A stretch of 40,442 nucleotides of DNA from Rothia sp. (in: high G+C Gram-positive bacteria) (lineage in GTDB: Bacteria; Actinomycetota; Actinomycetes; Actinomycetales; Micrococcaceae): the NCBI RefSeq assembly GCF_015265375.1, contig NZ_JABZXW010000013.1, positions 1 to 40,442 on the forward strand, written 5' to 3'. Below the pieces are notes generated by a model. The model saw nothing but the letters and a program-made list of their open reading frames with translations, ran no database searches and was not told the origin of the DNA. This document shows positions 15,594 through 24,171 of the stretch, in pieces. Both the position numbers and the translations under genes were made by a program. Numbering within the stretch: the stretch's first letter is position 1; each line of letters begins with the position of its first letter.

Positions 15594-18500
15594 ATGAACC
15601 TCGCTTCGAGCAAGGCATTCAAGGGCCTCGCCGTTGGATCGCTGGCACTGGCAATTTCAGGTGTTGCCACCATCCCCGCATCGTTCGCGGCAGAATCCAC
15701 CCCGGCGGCAAGCCAGAGCACTGACGCTCGCACCATCACCGACAAGGCGATGGCTAAGATCACCCAGGGCCTGCCCGGCCAGTTCCAGGTCGCATATTCC
15801 AAGAAGACCAACAAGATTTGGGTTGCGGGCACCGCTGACCGCGACGAGCACGTTTCCACTATTGCTCGTATTGACGCGAACTCCCTGAAGATTGAGGCTG
15901 TCGCCGAGTTGCCCATCGTCAAGAACGACAAGGGCTACTCCTACGAGGGTGCGTACGGTATCACCGTCGATGACGAGGAAGGTACCGTGTGGGTGACCAG
16001 CACCCGCGATAACTCCGTTGCCGTGTACGATCAGGCGACCATGAAGCAGCTGTGGACCAATGCGGGTCTGAGCAAGGACGACCCGAACTGGATTGAGCAC
16101 CCCCGCGAGGTGCGTGTCGATCACGAGTCGGGTAAGGCTTTCGTGACCGGCCGCTTCTTTGTCTCGGCTATCGATCTGAAGACCAAGAAGGTCGAGAAGA
16201 TTCAGCTTGAGGGTGCACCCGATGGCGGTACCCGCTACATCAGCATGAACATTCTGGTGGACGGCGGCAAGCTGTACGTGCCCGAACGCACCGGCGGCAA
16301 ACTCTTCGTGATTGACGCCAAGACCTTCAAGGTCGAGAAGACCATCTCTGTGAAGGGCGATAAGGACGGCGAGGTTCGCCCCTCTGACGTGGCTATTGAC
16401 CACTCGCAGAACGAAATTTACGTCTCCTCCCAGGGCGTGAAGGGCGAGAACTCCGGTGTATCCGTGTACGATGCGACCACCTACGAGTTCAAGAAGTTCA
16501 TTCCCTTCGGCACCCAGGCGCTCTCGCTCGATAACGATGAGGCCAACGACCTGGTGTACGTGACCGACTTCGGCACCGGCAAGGTGGGCGTGATTGACGG
16601 CGGCGCAGCGGACAAGCTGATTGCCGAGGTCGCCATGAACGGCGGCAAGGCAAACGACCTGGTCGTACTGCCCAACGGTTCCGTTGTCGCTGTGGACAAG
16701 CAGGCTGACGCAACCGCAACCGTGCCCTACGTCCTCGACGGCACCACCGGCACCGTCAGCACCTCAGATAAGGTCACCAGCAAGCCTTCTAAGGACAAGC
16801 AGGGCAACGAGGTTCCCGCCAAGACCTCCGAGATTCAGGCGAACTCCATCCTAAAGTTCAAGGTCACCGCAACCGCAGGCGACAACTCCGAGGTCAAGCA
16901 GGTCACCCCCGAAACCCGCGAGTTCCAGGGCTACCCGGCAACCGCCACCAAGACCAAGGCAGCTGACAACAACGCCACCACCCCCTCCACCGAGGCACAC
17001 CGCACCGTGGACGCAAACGGTAGCGTTGCGAACATCATTCAGGGTCTGCCCGGCCAGTTCCAGGTTGGCTACTCCAAGAAGAACCACAAGCTGTTCGTAC
17101 CCACCGTGGGTGCACGCGGCGGTCTCGCCTCCTCCCTAGCACGCGTGGATGCAGACACCCTCAAGACCGAGGCATTCGCCGAGCTGCCCGTGAAGAAGAA
17201 CGACAAGGGCCAGTACGGTTACACCTCCGCGTACGGCGTGACCGTTGATGACGTGGACGGCACCGTCTGGGTTACCAACACCACCGACAACTCCGTAGCA
17301 GTGTACGACCAGCAGACCCTCAAGCTCATCTGGACCAACGAGGGCGTGAAGGAAGACGACCCGAACTGGATCGAGCACCCCCGCTCCGTTCTGGTTGACC
17401 ACGAGTCCGGCAAGGCGTTCGTGACCGGCCGCTTCTTCGTATCCGCTATCGACCTGAAGACCAAGCAGGTTGAAAAGATTCAGCTCGAAGGCGCACCCGA
17501 CGGCGGCACCCGCTACATCAGCATGAACCTGTTCCTCGACGGCGGCAAGCTGTACGTGCCCGAGCGCACCGGCGGCAAGCTCTTCGTCGTGGACACCAAG
17601 ACCTTCAAGGTTGAGAAGACCATCCAGACTCAGGGTGAGGATTCCACCGTTGAGGTTCGCCCCTCCGACGTTGCTGTGGACCACTCGCTGAATGAGATTT
17701 ACGTTTCTTCCCAGGGTGTGAAAGGCGTCAACTCCGGTATCTCCGTGTACGACCTGACCACCGGCGAGTTCAAGAAGTTCGTCAAGTTCGGCACCCAGGC
17801 GCTCGCTCTGGAGCACGATGAGGACCGCGACCTGGTGTACGTAACCGACTTCGGCACCGGCAAGGTGGCTGTCTTCGACGGCCGCGCTGACGAGGTCATC
17901 GGCGAGGTCGAGATGAACGGCGCAGCCGCGAACGACGTGACCCTGCTCAAGGACGGCTCCGTACTGGTCCTCGACAAGAAGGACCGCGACGAGAAGGTGA
18001 CCCTGCCCTACGTGCTCAACGGCACCACCGGCGAGATTACCACCGCCAGCGAGTACACCACCCTGCCCGGCAAGGACCGCCAGGGTAACGACGTTCCCGC
18101 ATCGGTTCAGCAGCTGAAGGCTAACTCCATTCTGAAGTTCAAGGTTGGCGTGAAGGACACCGACGCGAGCGCAGCTCCGGTGGGTATCACCCCGACTTCG
18201 CTGGACTTTGCGGGTTACCCGACGGTGACCGGTGTGAAGGCTGAGGAGTCGAAGCCGGCTGACCCGAAGGCTGAGGACAAGAAGCCTGCTGACCCGAAGC
18301 CTGCAGATCCGAAGCCTGCAGATCCGAAGGTAGAGGACAAGAAGGCTGAAGATAAGAAGCCTGAGGACGTTAAGTCTGAGGATAAGAAGTCTGACGCTAA
18401 GACCGGTGCACAGGACTCCAAGTCTGCTCCGGATGCTGTGAAGGCTGATAAGTCCGGTTCGGCTGTGAAGAACGGCGGTTCCTCCGCAGGCGGTTCCGAT

Positions 18501-18674
18501 ACTTTGGGCGGTGGCTCCTCGGTAGCTAAGAGCGACGCAGGCTCCTCGCAGGCTGGCTCTTCGCGTGGCGCTCTGGCGAACACCGGTGCTGACGCTGTGA
18601 TGCCGCTGGTTGCTTTCGCTTCTGTGGCTCTGATTGCGGGTGCTGCTCTGGTGATGCGCCGCCGCAAGGCATAA
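15594..18674 (+). CDS. LANTG cell-wall-anchored protein with two YncE-like beta-propellers
   Basis: A 1026-residue surface protein. Residues 1-33 are a Sec signal ending ASFAA. Two homologous units begin near residues 52 and 478 with QGLPGQFQV, each containing beta-propeller repeats of the YncE/lactonase type (VDDxxGTVWVT, VDHESGKAFVTGRFF, LYVPERTGGKLFV, DLVYVTDFGTGKV). A low-complexity Lys/Pro/Asp/Glu spacer follows at about 881-945. The end is LANTG, a hydrophobic helix and MRRRKA, a class E-type sortase signal. The start at 15594 is chosen for AAAGGACATACAT before ATG and for the signal peptide; an upstream in-frame start adds 44 residues that are not signal-like. The internal duplication and the neighbouring single-propeller paralog point to local duplication. 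The ligand is unknown. Confidence 0.85.
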   Translation: MNLASSKAFKGLAVGSLALAISGVATIPASFAAESTPAASQSTDARTITDKAMAKITQGLPGQFQVAYSKKTNKIWVAGTADRDEHVSTIARIDANSLKIEAVAELPIVKNDKGYSYEGAYGITVDDEEGTVWVTSTRDNSVAVYDQATMKQLWTNAGLSKDDPNWIEHPREVRVDHESGKAFVTGRFFVSAIDLKTKKVEKIQLEGAPDGGTRYISMNILVDGGKLYVPERTGGKLFVIDAKTFKVEKTISVKGDKDGEVRPSDVAIDHSQNEIYVSSQGVKGENSGVSVYDATTYEFKKFIPFGTQALSLDNDEANDLVYVTDFGTGKVGVIDGGAADKLIAEVAMNGGKANDLVVLPNGSVVAVDKQADATATVPYVLDGTTGTVSTSDKVTSKPSKDKQGNEVPAKTSEIQANSILKFKVTATAGDNSEVKQVTPETREFQGYPATATKTKAADNNATTPSTEAHRTVDANGSVANIIQGLPGQFQVGYSKKNHKLFVPTVGARGGLASSLARVDADTLKTEAFAELPVKKNDKGQYGYTSAYGVTVDDVDGTVWVTNTTDNSVAVYDQQTLKLIWTNEGVKEDDPNWIEHPRSVLVDHESGKAFVTGRFFVSAIDLKTKQVEKIQLEGAPDGGTRYISMNLFLDGGKLYVPERTGGKLFVVDTKTFKVEKTIQTQGEDSTVEVRPSDVAVDHSLNEIYVSSQGVKGVNSGISVYDLTTGEFKKFVKFGTQALALEHDEDRDLVYVTDFGTGKVAVFDGRADEVIGEVEMNGAAANDVTLLKDGSVLVLDKKDRDEKVTLPYVLNGTTGEITTASEYTTLPGKDRQGNDVPASVQQLKANSILKFKVGVKDTDASAAPVGITPTSLDFAGYPTVTGVKAEESKPADPKAEDKKPADPKPADPKPADPKVEDKKAEDKKPEDVKSEDKKSDAKTGAQDSKSAPDAVKADKSGSAVKNGGSSAGGSDTLGGGSSVAKSDAGSSQAGSSRGALANTGADAVMPLVAFASVALIAGAALVMRRRKA

Positions 18675-18720
18675 AGCGTAGCGTTTAGATCTCGGGCTTA
18701 AATGCTCGATATAACGCGTG

Positions 18721-18778
18721 AAAGGCGGGTATTTTCTCTTTCGGATTCTTCGAATCTGGGGAGGGGTACCCGCCTTTT
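18721..18778 (+). terminator. Intrinsic terminator after two-propeller gene
   Basis: AAAGGCGGGTA (18721-18731) pairs with TACCCGCCTTT (18767-18777), followed by TGTG. The loop contains a smaller hairpin (GATTCTTCGAATC). It lies 46 bp after the stop. Confidence 0.75.
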
Positions 18779-19251
18779 GTGTGCCCGCTTGGGCTAATGC
18801 TGGGTAGGTGGTTTTAAAGCATATTTATATATGTGCACTTGTCTGTAAAAATATAGGTTTTGAATGTCGAAAAAATGTGTGGCCCGTGGTGAATCTCGCT
18901 GGCGCGCCTCACCTAAACATTTACATTAATGTGTAAATATAAAAGCATCACAACACCCCTCGTGACCTGGGTTTTTGCCCGCAAGCGCAAGGAAAAACCT
19001 GGGAAACGCCTCAACCTTCACGTGATACTGAAGGCGAATTAGGGGATCACTCATAAAAACACAAAACACGCCCACGTCGCTGCTTGTATTTTCCTGGGAA
19101 AACATTGAGGATTAGAAGGTAGGTAAATTTATGCGTTACCTGCATTTCTGCTTTTCGTGCCGTCGAATATGTCACCGCATATTCACGGGTGTCTCGTTAG
19201 CATTCGCATGCGGCATGTGAGCACTTCCGTTACACATTTGAAGGACACACA
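18779..19251 (+). promoter_or_regulatory. Intergenic region upstream of second propeller gene
   Basis: About 470 bp without a credible gene, partly AT-rich (18820-18950). It includes the TAGAAGGTAGGTAAATTTATG element (19113-19133) shared with the first propeller gene and a GGTTTTT/AAAAACC inverted repeat near 18968-18998. A promoter is expected here but I cannot place it firmly. Confidence 0.35.
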
Positions 19252-21444
19252 TTGAACCTCACTCCCTCCTCGGGCAAAGCACTGAAGGGGCTCGCCGTCG
19301 GCTCCCTCGCGCTCGCAATCTCCGGCGCAGCCATGATTCCTGCCTCCTTCGCAGCACCTAACACCGCAAACCAGACCGCGGCCCCCAGCGCATCGGCTCC
19401 TTCCACCGCATCGCTGAGCCGCGTTGTCGACACCTCCGCGTCCGTCGCGCATATTACCCAGGGTCTGCCCGGCCAGTACCAGGTTGCCTACTCCAAGGCG
19501 ACTAACAAGATTTGGATGGTCGGCGTGGGTGCACGCGGCGACCTTGCCTCCACTATTGCTCGTGTCAACGCAGACACTCTTCAGATTGAAGAAGTAGCAG
19601 CGCTTCCCTTCGAGCTGGATAAGAACGGCGAATTCGGCTACATTTCCGCGTACGGCATCACTGTTGATGACGTGTCCGGCACCGTGTGGGTTACTAACAC
19701 CACCGACAACTCCCTGTCCGTGTTCGACCAGAACACCATGGAGCAGATTTGGACTAACCACGGTATCGCTGAGAGCGACCCGAACTGGATTGAGCACCCC
19801 CGCTCCGTGCTGGTGGATCACAACTCCGGCAAGGTGTTCGTGACCGGCCGCTACTATGTGTCCGCAATCGACATGAAGACCTTCGAGGTTACCAAGCTGC
19901 AGCTGGAGGGTGCCCCCAACGGCGGTACCCGCTACGTCGGCATGAACATGACCATTGACGGCGACAAGCTGTACGTACCCGAGCGTACCGGCGGCAAGGT
20001 CTTCGTCATCAACACCAAGACCTTCAAGACCGAGCAGGTTATTCAGACCCGCGGCGAGAACTCCTCCGTTGAGGTCCGCCCCTCTGACGTCACCATCGAC
20101 CACTCCGAGAACGAAATTTACGTCTCCTCCCAGGGCGTGGACGGCGTGAACTCCGGTATCTCCGTCTACGACCTGAGTACCGGCGCGTTCAAGAAGTTCG
20201 TCAAGTTCGGCACCCAGGCGCTGTCCATGGAGAACGACGAGAACCGCGACCTGGTGTACGTGACCGACTTCGGTACCGGCAAGATCGCTATCTTTGACGC
20301 TAAGGCCGACCGTGTGATCGGCGAGGTTGAGATGAACGGCGGTAAGGCTAACGACCTGACCATCACCGCGGACGGCTCTGTCATCGCAGTGGACAAGCAG
20401 GACATTGCTAACACCACCGCGGCGGTACCTTATGTGCTGAACTCGAAGACCGGTGACGGCTCCATGACTGACACCTACACCTCCAAGGCGACCGTGGACC
20501 GTAACGGCAAGGCTGTTCCTTCCTCGCAGCAGAAGCTGGTTCCGAACTCCATCGTGAAGTTCTACGCCGAGGTTTCTGAGGGTGAGTTCACCTCCACTGC
20601 GACCATTAACCCCGCTAAGGTTCCCTTCCAGGGCTACCCGAAGCAGGCTACCGCAGTGCTGATTGACCCCACCCTGAACTTCGCTGAGGGCACTGTCGAC
20701 ATCACCCGCCCCTACACCTTCCACGTGTCTGGCTACGACTTTGAGAAGCCCCCGGCCGAAGGCGTTCGCCTGTTCCTCGTCAAGGAAGGCGAATGGTCGA
20801 TGGGTTTCGACAAGCTGACCGATAGCGAACTGGCAAGCATCCAGAAGGTGTCCACCATTGTTCCGGCGAGCGCGTTTGTTTACAACGCACGCACCGGCAA
20901 GTACTCCTTCGACGCAACCCTGCGTGTTCCCGCGAACACCATGCAGTACAGCCAGGGCTACATGCTCGGTACCGTCACCGCTGGTTCTGACGTGGCTACC
21001 AACCGCAATTACGATTCGGCTGTTTCGCTGATTGTCAACGATGCGAAGGATGCCGGCAACGCAGATAACCGCGACGAGGCTGACGAGCCGGCATTCCCCG
21101 CCAACGCCTCGGCATCGCCTTCCGCATCTGCTGCAGTTGCAGAGAAACCGGCGGCTGATCAGCCCAAGGGTGAGCAGCCGAAGGCTGAGGAAGCTAACGA
21201 CCAGCTGGGAACCACCGCGAAGACCGCGCCGCTGAAGAACTCTTCTTCGGTGAAGTCTGAGTCCCAGCCTAAGGGTTCTAACTCTGATGCTCAGGTGAGT
21301 GCTTCGGCTACCAAATCTGCGCCTCAGAGCAAGGGCTCGCTGGCTAAGACCGGTGCCCAGAACGTTCTGAGCCTGGCAGCTGTCGGTGCGTTCGCGCTGA
21401 TTGCCGGTGCCGCTGTGATGGTGCTTCGCCGCCGTAAGGCATAG
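19252..21444 (+). CDS. LAKTG cell-wall-anchored single YncE-like beta-propeller protein
   Basis: A 730-residue paralog of the upstream gene. It starts with TTG at 19252, preceded by GAAGGACACACA; the signal peptide (MNLTPSSGKALKGLAVGS, then a hydrophobic core to ASFAA) aligns with the paralog from this codon. One propeller spans about residues 62-400 with the same motifs (VDDVSGTVWVT, VDHNSGKVFVTGRYY, LYVPERTGGKVFV). Residues about 465-600 are a separate beta-rich domain with no counterpart in the paralog. A Ser/Lys/Glu-rich spacer leads to LAKTG near residue 696, a hydrophobic helix and LRRRKA, a sortase signal. The TTG start may lower expression. The function of the propeller is unknown. 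Confidence 0.83.
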   Translation: MNLTPSSGKALKGLAVGSLALAISGAAMIPASFAAPNTANQTAAPSASAPSTASLSRVVDTSASVAHITQGLPGQYQVAYSKATNKIWMVGVGARGDLASTIARVNADTLQIEEVAALPFELDKNGEFGYISAYGITVDDVSGTVWVTNTTDNSLSVFDQNTMEQIWTNHGIAESDPNWIEHPRSVLVDHNSGKVFVTGRYYVSAIDMKTFEVTKLQLEGAPNGGTRYVGMNMTIDGDKLYVPERTGGKVFVINTKTFKTEQVIQTRGENSSVEVRPSDVTIDHSENEIYVSSQGVDGVNSGISVYDLSTGAFKKFVKFGTQALSMENDENRDLVYVTDFGTGKIAIFDAKADRVIGEVEMNGGKANDLTITADGSVIAVDKQDIANTTAAVPYVLNSKTGDGSMTDTYTSKATVDRNGKAVPSSQQKLVPNSIVKFYAEVSEGEFTSTATINPAKVPFQGYPKQATAVLIDPTLNFAEGTVDITRPYTFHVSGYDFEKPPAEGVRLFLVKEGEWSMGFDKLTDSELASIQKVSTIVPASAFVYNARTGKYSFDATLRVPANTMQYSQGYMLGTVTAGSDVATNRNYDSAVSLIVNDAKDAGNADNRDEADEPAFPANASASPSASAAVAEKPAADQPKGEQPKAEEANDQLGTTAKTAPLKNSSSVKSESQPKGSNSDAQVSASATKSAPQSKGSLAKTGAQNVLSLAAVGAFALIAGAAVMVLRRRKA

Positions 21445-21464
21445 TTTCTCGCTCTGTTGAGCGG

Positions 21465-21497
21465 ATGCGCCCCGTACACTGTGCGGGGCGCATTTTT
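21465..21497 (+). terminator. Intrinsic terminator after single-propeller gene
   Basis: ATGCGCCCCG (21465-21474) and CGGGGCGCAT (21484-21493) form a perfect 10-bp stem followed by five T residues. It lies 20 bp after the stop. Confidence 0.9.
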
Positions 21498-21740
21498 GTG
21501 CCTTGGTGCCATTGTGTCTGAATGGGGCAGGTGCGGGTACGGATGCGGGCGCGGCGGAGGTTCTGTACGTCTGTCGGGGGAGTGCCTGGCATAGCTGGAA
21601 AAGAGCCTATGCTGAGCGCCTTGCACTCAGTGTAAAATATGTGACTCATTTCACCACTTTTTGATTTGGTTGTTTCCGGGAACCTCTGTATAGTTATATG
21701 TGTTGCCAGGGAGACCTGGTAAAAGAGATGTAAATCTCAC

Positions 21741-21816
21741 GGCCCCATCGTATAGCGGCCTAGTACTCCGCCCTCTCACGGCGGCAACACCGGTTCAAAT
21801 CCGGTTGGGGTCACCA
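21741..21816 (+). tRNA. tRNA-Glu (CTC)
   Basis: A 76-nt cloverleaf. The acceptor GGCCCCA pairs with TGGGGTC (one G-T). The anticodon stem CCGCC/GGCGG holds loop CTCTCAC with anticodon CTC, reading GAG. The T arm is CCGGTTCAAATCCGG and the encoded CCA is at 21814-21816. TATAGT at 21689-21694 is a plausible -10. A terminator follows at once. Confidence 0.95.
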
Positions 21817-21920
21817 CTAGGAAAGAAGCTCTCCAGTCGAAAGACTGGGGAGCTTCTTTGTTTATGTCTGCAGCTGTCAGAAAACCTTTTAGATTCTATG
21901 GTGCCGCCGTGAGCCTCTCA
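21795..21920. repeat. Tandem duplication copy 1 (tRNA-Glu 3-prime end, terminator and flank)
   Basis: This stretch recurs about 206 bp later. The shared parts are the tRNA 3-prime end (21795-21813 and 22003-22021, 19 of 19 bases), the terminator flank (TTTGTTTATGTCTGCA) and a 31-bp block (21890-21920 and 22096-22126, identical). Copy 1 belongs to the intact tRNA. Confidence 0.85.
21822..21863 (+). terminator. Intrinsic terminator after tRNA-Glu
   Basis: The 17-bp arms 21822-21838 and 21843-21859 (core GCTCTCCAGTC/GACTGGGGAGC, one wobble, GAAA loop) are followed by GTTT. Confidence 0.9.
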
Positions 21921-22002
21921 CGGCGCCGCTCCTGACGTCGCGGCACTGCGGGGCATGATGAATTTCCTCGCGCGCTCGGCATCATGCCCCTCCGTCACCA
22001 GA

Positions 22003-22126
22003 TCAAATCCGGTTGGGGTCACACTAGGAAAAAAAGCCTTGATTCTTCGGAATCAAGGCTTTTTTGTTTATGTCTGCATACGTTGGAAGACCTTCTAGAT
22101 TCTATGGTGCCGCCGTGAGCCTCTCA
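22003..22126. repeat. Tandem duplication copy 2 with tRNA-Glu 3-prime fragment
   Basis: Only the last 19 bases of the tRNA are kept (22003-22021), with one C of the CCA lost, so no functional tRNA is encoded. Its terminator (22029-22066) has a stem unrelated to that of copy 1. Between the copies, GGGGCATGATG (21950-21960) and its complement (21980-21990) form an 11-bp inverted repeat. It may be a remnant of tRNA duplication or an attachment-site scar. Confidence 0.8.
22029..22066 (+). terminator. Terminator-like hairpin in duplication copy 2
   Basis: A 15-bp perfect stem (22031-22045 with 22050-22064), TTCG loop and T-run. The stem sequence (GCCTTGATTC) differs wholly from the copy 1 terminator, although the flanks are homologous. 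Confidence 0.85.
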
Positions 22127-22138
22127 AAGAATAAAAGC

Positions 22139-22203
22139 GAGAAGCCACATGTGTTTCGAAAAGCAACCATAATGGTGGCTTCTCGAAACACATGTGGCTT
22201 CTC
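22139..22203 (-). terminator. 65-bp near-perfect palindrome, likely terminator of the lipoprotein gene
   Basis: The outer 21 bp of each arm are perfectly complementary, and the inner part pairs with only two mismatches, giving a stem of about 31 bp. On the minus strand it follows the lipoprotein stop by 22 bp and is followed by GCTTTTATTCTTT. The motif GAGAAGCCAC occurs in both orientations within it. A small REP- or MITE-like element is another reading. Confidence 0.65.
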
Positions 22204-22225
22204 AGCGGTGTAGGGGGCTCGGAAT

Positions 22226-23092
22226 CTACTGTGCCGACGCCTCAGCAGAAGCAGTCGTAGCCTCCGTCGAACCTGCAGCGGTCGCCTCCGCCGACGCGGA
22301 ACCCGCAGTCGAAGCGCTCGGGCTCAGCGACGGAACCGGCGAAGCAGACGCAGTACCCGGAGCACGACGCACCATACGCCAGGTGCCGTCCTGGTAGTGC
22401 GCCACAATCTGACCAGCCACCGGCTTACCCGGGTACTTGAACACCTCGGTCAGCGGCTGCACACGATCGTTGGTCTTGCTGTACACGCCAGCACCCTCAG
22501 CACCATCAATCACCATCTCGGTTGCCCAAGTGTAGTAGCCGGTGCGGGTGTCCTTGGTCGGGCGGTCAGCGGTCAGCGACAGAACCATCGGACGCTCCGA
22601 ACCAATAACCCAGCCGCTCTCCGAAGCGTACATGCTCTGGAAGAACTCAGCCACGGTCGAGTAGTCGCCGGTGTGGTCAATGTTCGTGAAGCGGGTACCG
22701 TCACCGGTCAGCAGCAGGTAGTTCAGGGTAGCCTGCCAGTACGCAATGAACGCGTGCAGACCCTCAACACTGTTCTCGCGCAGCTTCGCGGGCTCCACGG
22801 GAATCGCAACGTTCACTGCCTTGTGCTCCTTGGTGCCGGGCTCAAAAGTGCCGGTGGAGGAGTAGTCGGCAAGAACGACTTCACCCTTCATGCTGGGGCC
22901 GGGCTCAACGGTGGTGGTTGCCTCCGCGGTGGGGGAGACGGATGCGGTAGCGCTCGCGGTCGAAGACTCGGTAGCGGATGCGCTCGTGGTCGCCGAAGAC
23001 TCGGAAGACTTCGAGGAACATGCGGCAAGAAGCGCGGCGGTACCCAGACCCAGTGCGGTCAGGGCGGTGCGGCGGGTATACATGGTAGACAT
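22226..23092 (-). CDS. DUF6318-like lipoprotein 1, with Ser/Thr/Ala linkers
   Basis: A 288-residue lipoprotein, the leftmost of nine paralogs. The signal has a twin-Arg pair (TRRTALTALG) and lipobox LAAC with Cys25. A Ser/Thr/Ala linker of about 45 residues leads to the conserved domain: YSSTGTFEPGT, then GLHAFIAYWQATLNYLLLTGD, SGWVIGSE and a C-terminal YQDGTWRMV strand pair. It is the most divergent paralog and alone carries a second long Ser/Ala/Thr tail after the domain. The family is assigned from the YW...NY...TGD signature by recognition. The function is unknown; an extracellular, membrane-anchored location is predicted. Confidence 0.75.
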   Translation of the reverse strand: MSTMYTRRTALTALGLGTAALLAACSSKSSESSATTSASATESSTASATASVSPTAEATTTVEPGPSMKGEVVLADYSSTGTFEPGTKEHKAVNVAIPVEPAKLRENSVEGLHAFIAYWQATLNYLLLTGDGTRFTNIDHTGDYSTVAEFFQSMYASESGWVIGSERPMVLSLTADRPTKDTRTGYYTWATEMVIDGAEGAGVYSKTNDRVQPLTEVFKYPGKPVAGQIVAHYQDGTWRMVRRAPGTASASPVPSLSPSASTAGSASAEATAAGSTEATTASAEASAQ

Positions 23093-23255
23093 GGGGCTCT
23101 TTCTGAGGTGAATAAAGTATGTGCCGGTATTGAACTAATTCCAGAATATCGCAGGGGAGCGGTCAGCCCAATGTCGTGTGCGCCTCCATGACCGTAAAAG
23201 CGGCGGGAGATGACGAAAAACACGGGCTCTCGCTAAGGCAGTAATATTGTTGCTT

Positions 23256-23966
23256 CTACGCCGGAGAAGAACTGCTTGCTGTAGGCTGGGGTGAATTCGT
23301 TGCGTTGCTTCCTCCTGCAGGACCGACTGTCCATGCACCATTTTGGTGTACCAACTCAAAAATGATTTTGCTGGGACCGTCTGGGTTATTTGTGTAGGCT
23401 AGCGAAATCTCCAAGCCCTGTGCCGTGGTGTGGACTACGGCCCTACTGTGCATGTAGGTCGTAGCTTTCCAATGGTAGCGGTCTTCGTCAATCTTTTGAG
23501 GAGATTCCTCTGTCAACTGGTATAGACAAGGTGTTTCGGTGCCGTATAGCCAGCCGCTGCCGTCTGAATACATTTTCACGTACGCCTTCTTCATCTTTTC
23601 CCAGTATTGGTCTACGGTTGCGTCTACAGACTTTAAAGGCTCAATATCCCCAGAAATCATGAGATAGTTCTGAGAAGCCATCCAATATCCCAATGCTGCA
23701 TACATGCCGCCCTTTGTCTTGTTGCTCATGTTTGCAGGGCGTACGGGTTTGCGCGGATTCTCGGCTTTCTTCTCATGGGTTGCCGGAACGTAAGTTCCTT
23801 GCGACTCGTAGTTGTTGAACTTCAGCTCGCCCTTATAGATACGCTGAGCGTCGAGCACACTCGGGTCGCTGAGCGGGCGGACATCGCTAGCACAGGCAGT
23901 CAAGGAGGCGAGCGCGGCGGTGGCGGCGATGCCAAAGGCGGCGCGTCGGGTCACGAAGGTAGACAT
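23256..23966 (-). CDS. DUF6318-like lipoprotein 2
   Basis: A 236-residue paralog. Twin-Arg signal (VTRRAAFGIAATAALASLTACAS) given here only by its motifs: RR at residues 7-8 and lipobox LTAC. Unlike most paralogs it has almost no Ser-Ala stalk between the Cys and the domain, going straight to DVRPL and then YKGELKFNNYESQGTYVPAT. Domain signature ALGYWMASQNYLMISGD and GSGWLYGTETP. A short Ser/Pro tail ends it. Together with the next gene it forms the stalk-less subgroup. AAGG lies before the ATG on the minus strand. Confidence 0.75.
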   Translation of the reverse strand: MSTFVTRRAAFGIAATAALASLTACASDVRPLSDPSVLDAQRIYKGELKFNNYESQGTYVPATHEKKAENPRKPVRPANMSNKTKGGMYAALGYWMASQNYLMISGDIEPLKSVDATVDQYWEKMKKAYVKMYSDGSGWLYGTETPCLYQLTEESPQKIDEDRYHWKATTYMHSRAVVHTTAQGLEISLAYTNNPDGPSKIIFELVHQNGAWTVGPAGGSNATNSPQPTASSSSPA

Positions 23967-24171
23967 AAGGTACCCTTCAATAGATTATCGGTGTATCTAT
24001 TTCAGGGTACCTTAGTGTATTTGGGTATTTTTATGATTTTTTCGTTGTCAAACCTTGGAAAATGCTACAAAAGATACGTTAGCTAACGAAAAGCACCGTT
24101 TACTAGGGGAAAAGCCATTATCTTCCTATACAGTCGTTTCCCGCGTCTGTATCTTCCTATACCGCCGCATC

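Noticed and set aside
19087..19112. Repeat-like TTTTC/GAAAA hairpin followed by CATTGAGG upstream of the second propeller gene
   Set aside because: Only 8 tail bases match and the stem is 5 bp. No second repeat or spacer follows. A chance match is likely, although it could be rechecked by small-RNA sequencing.
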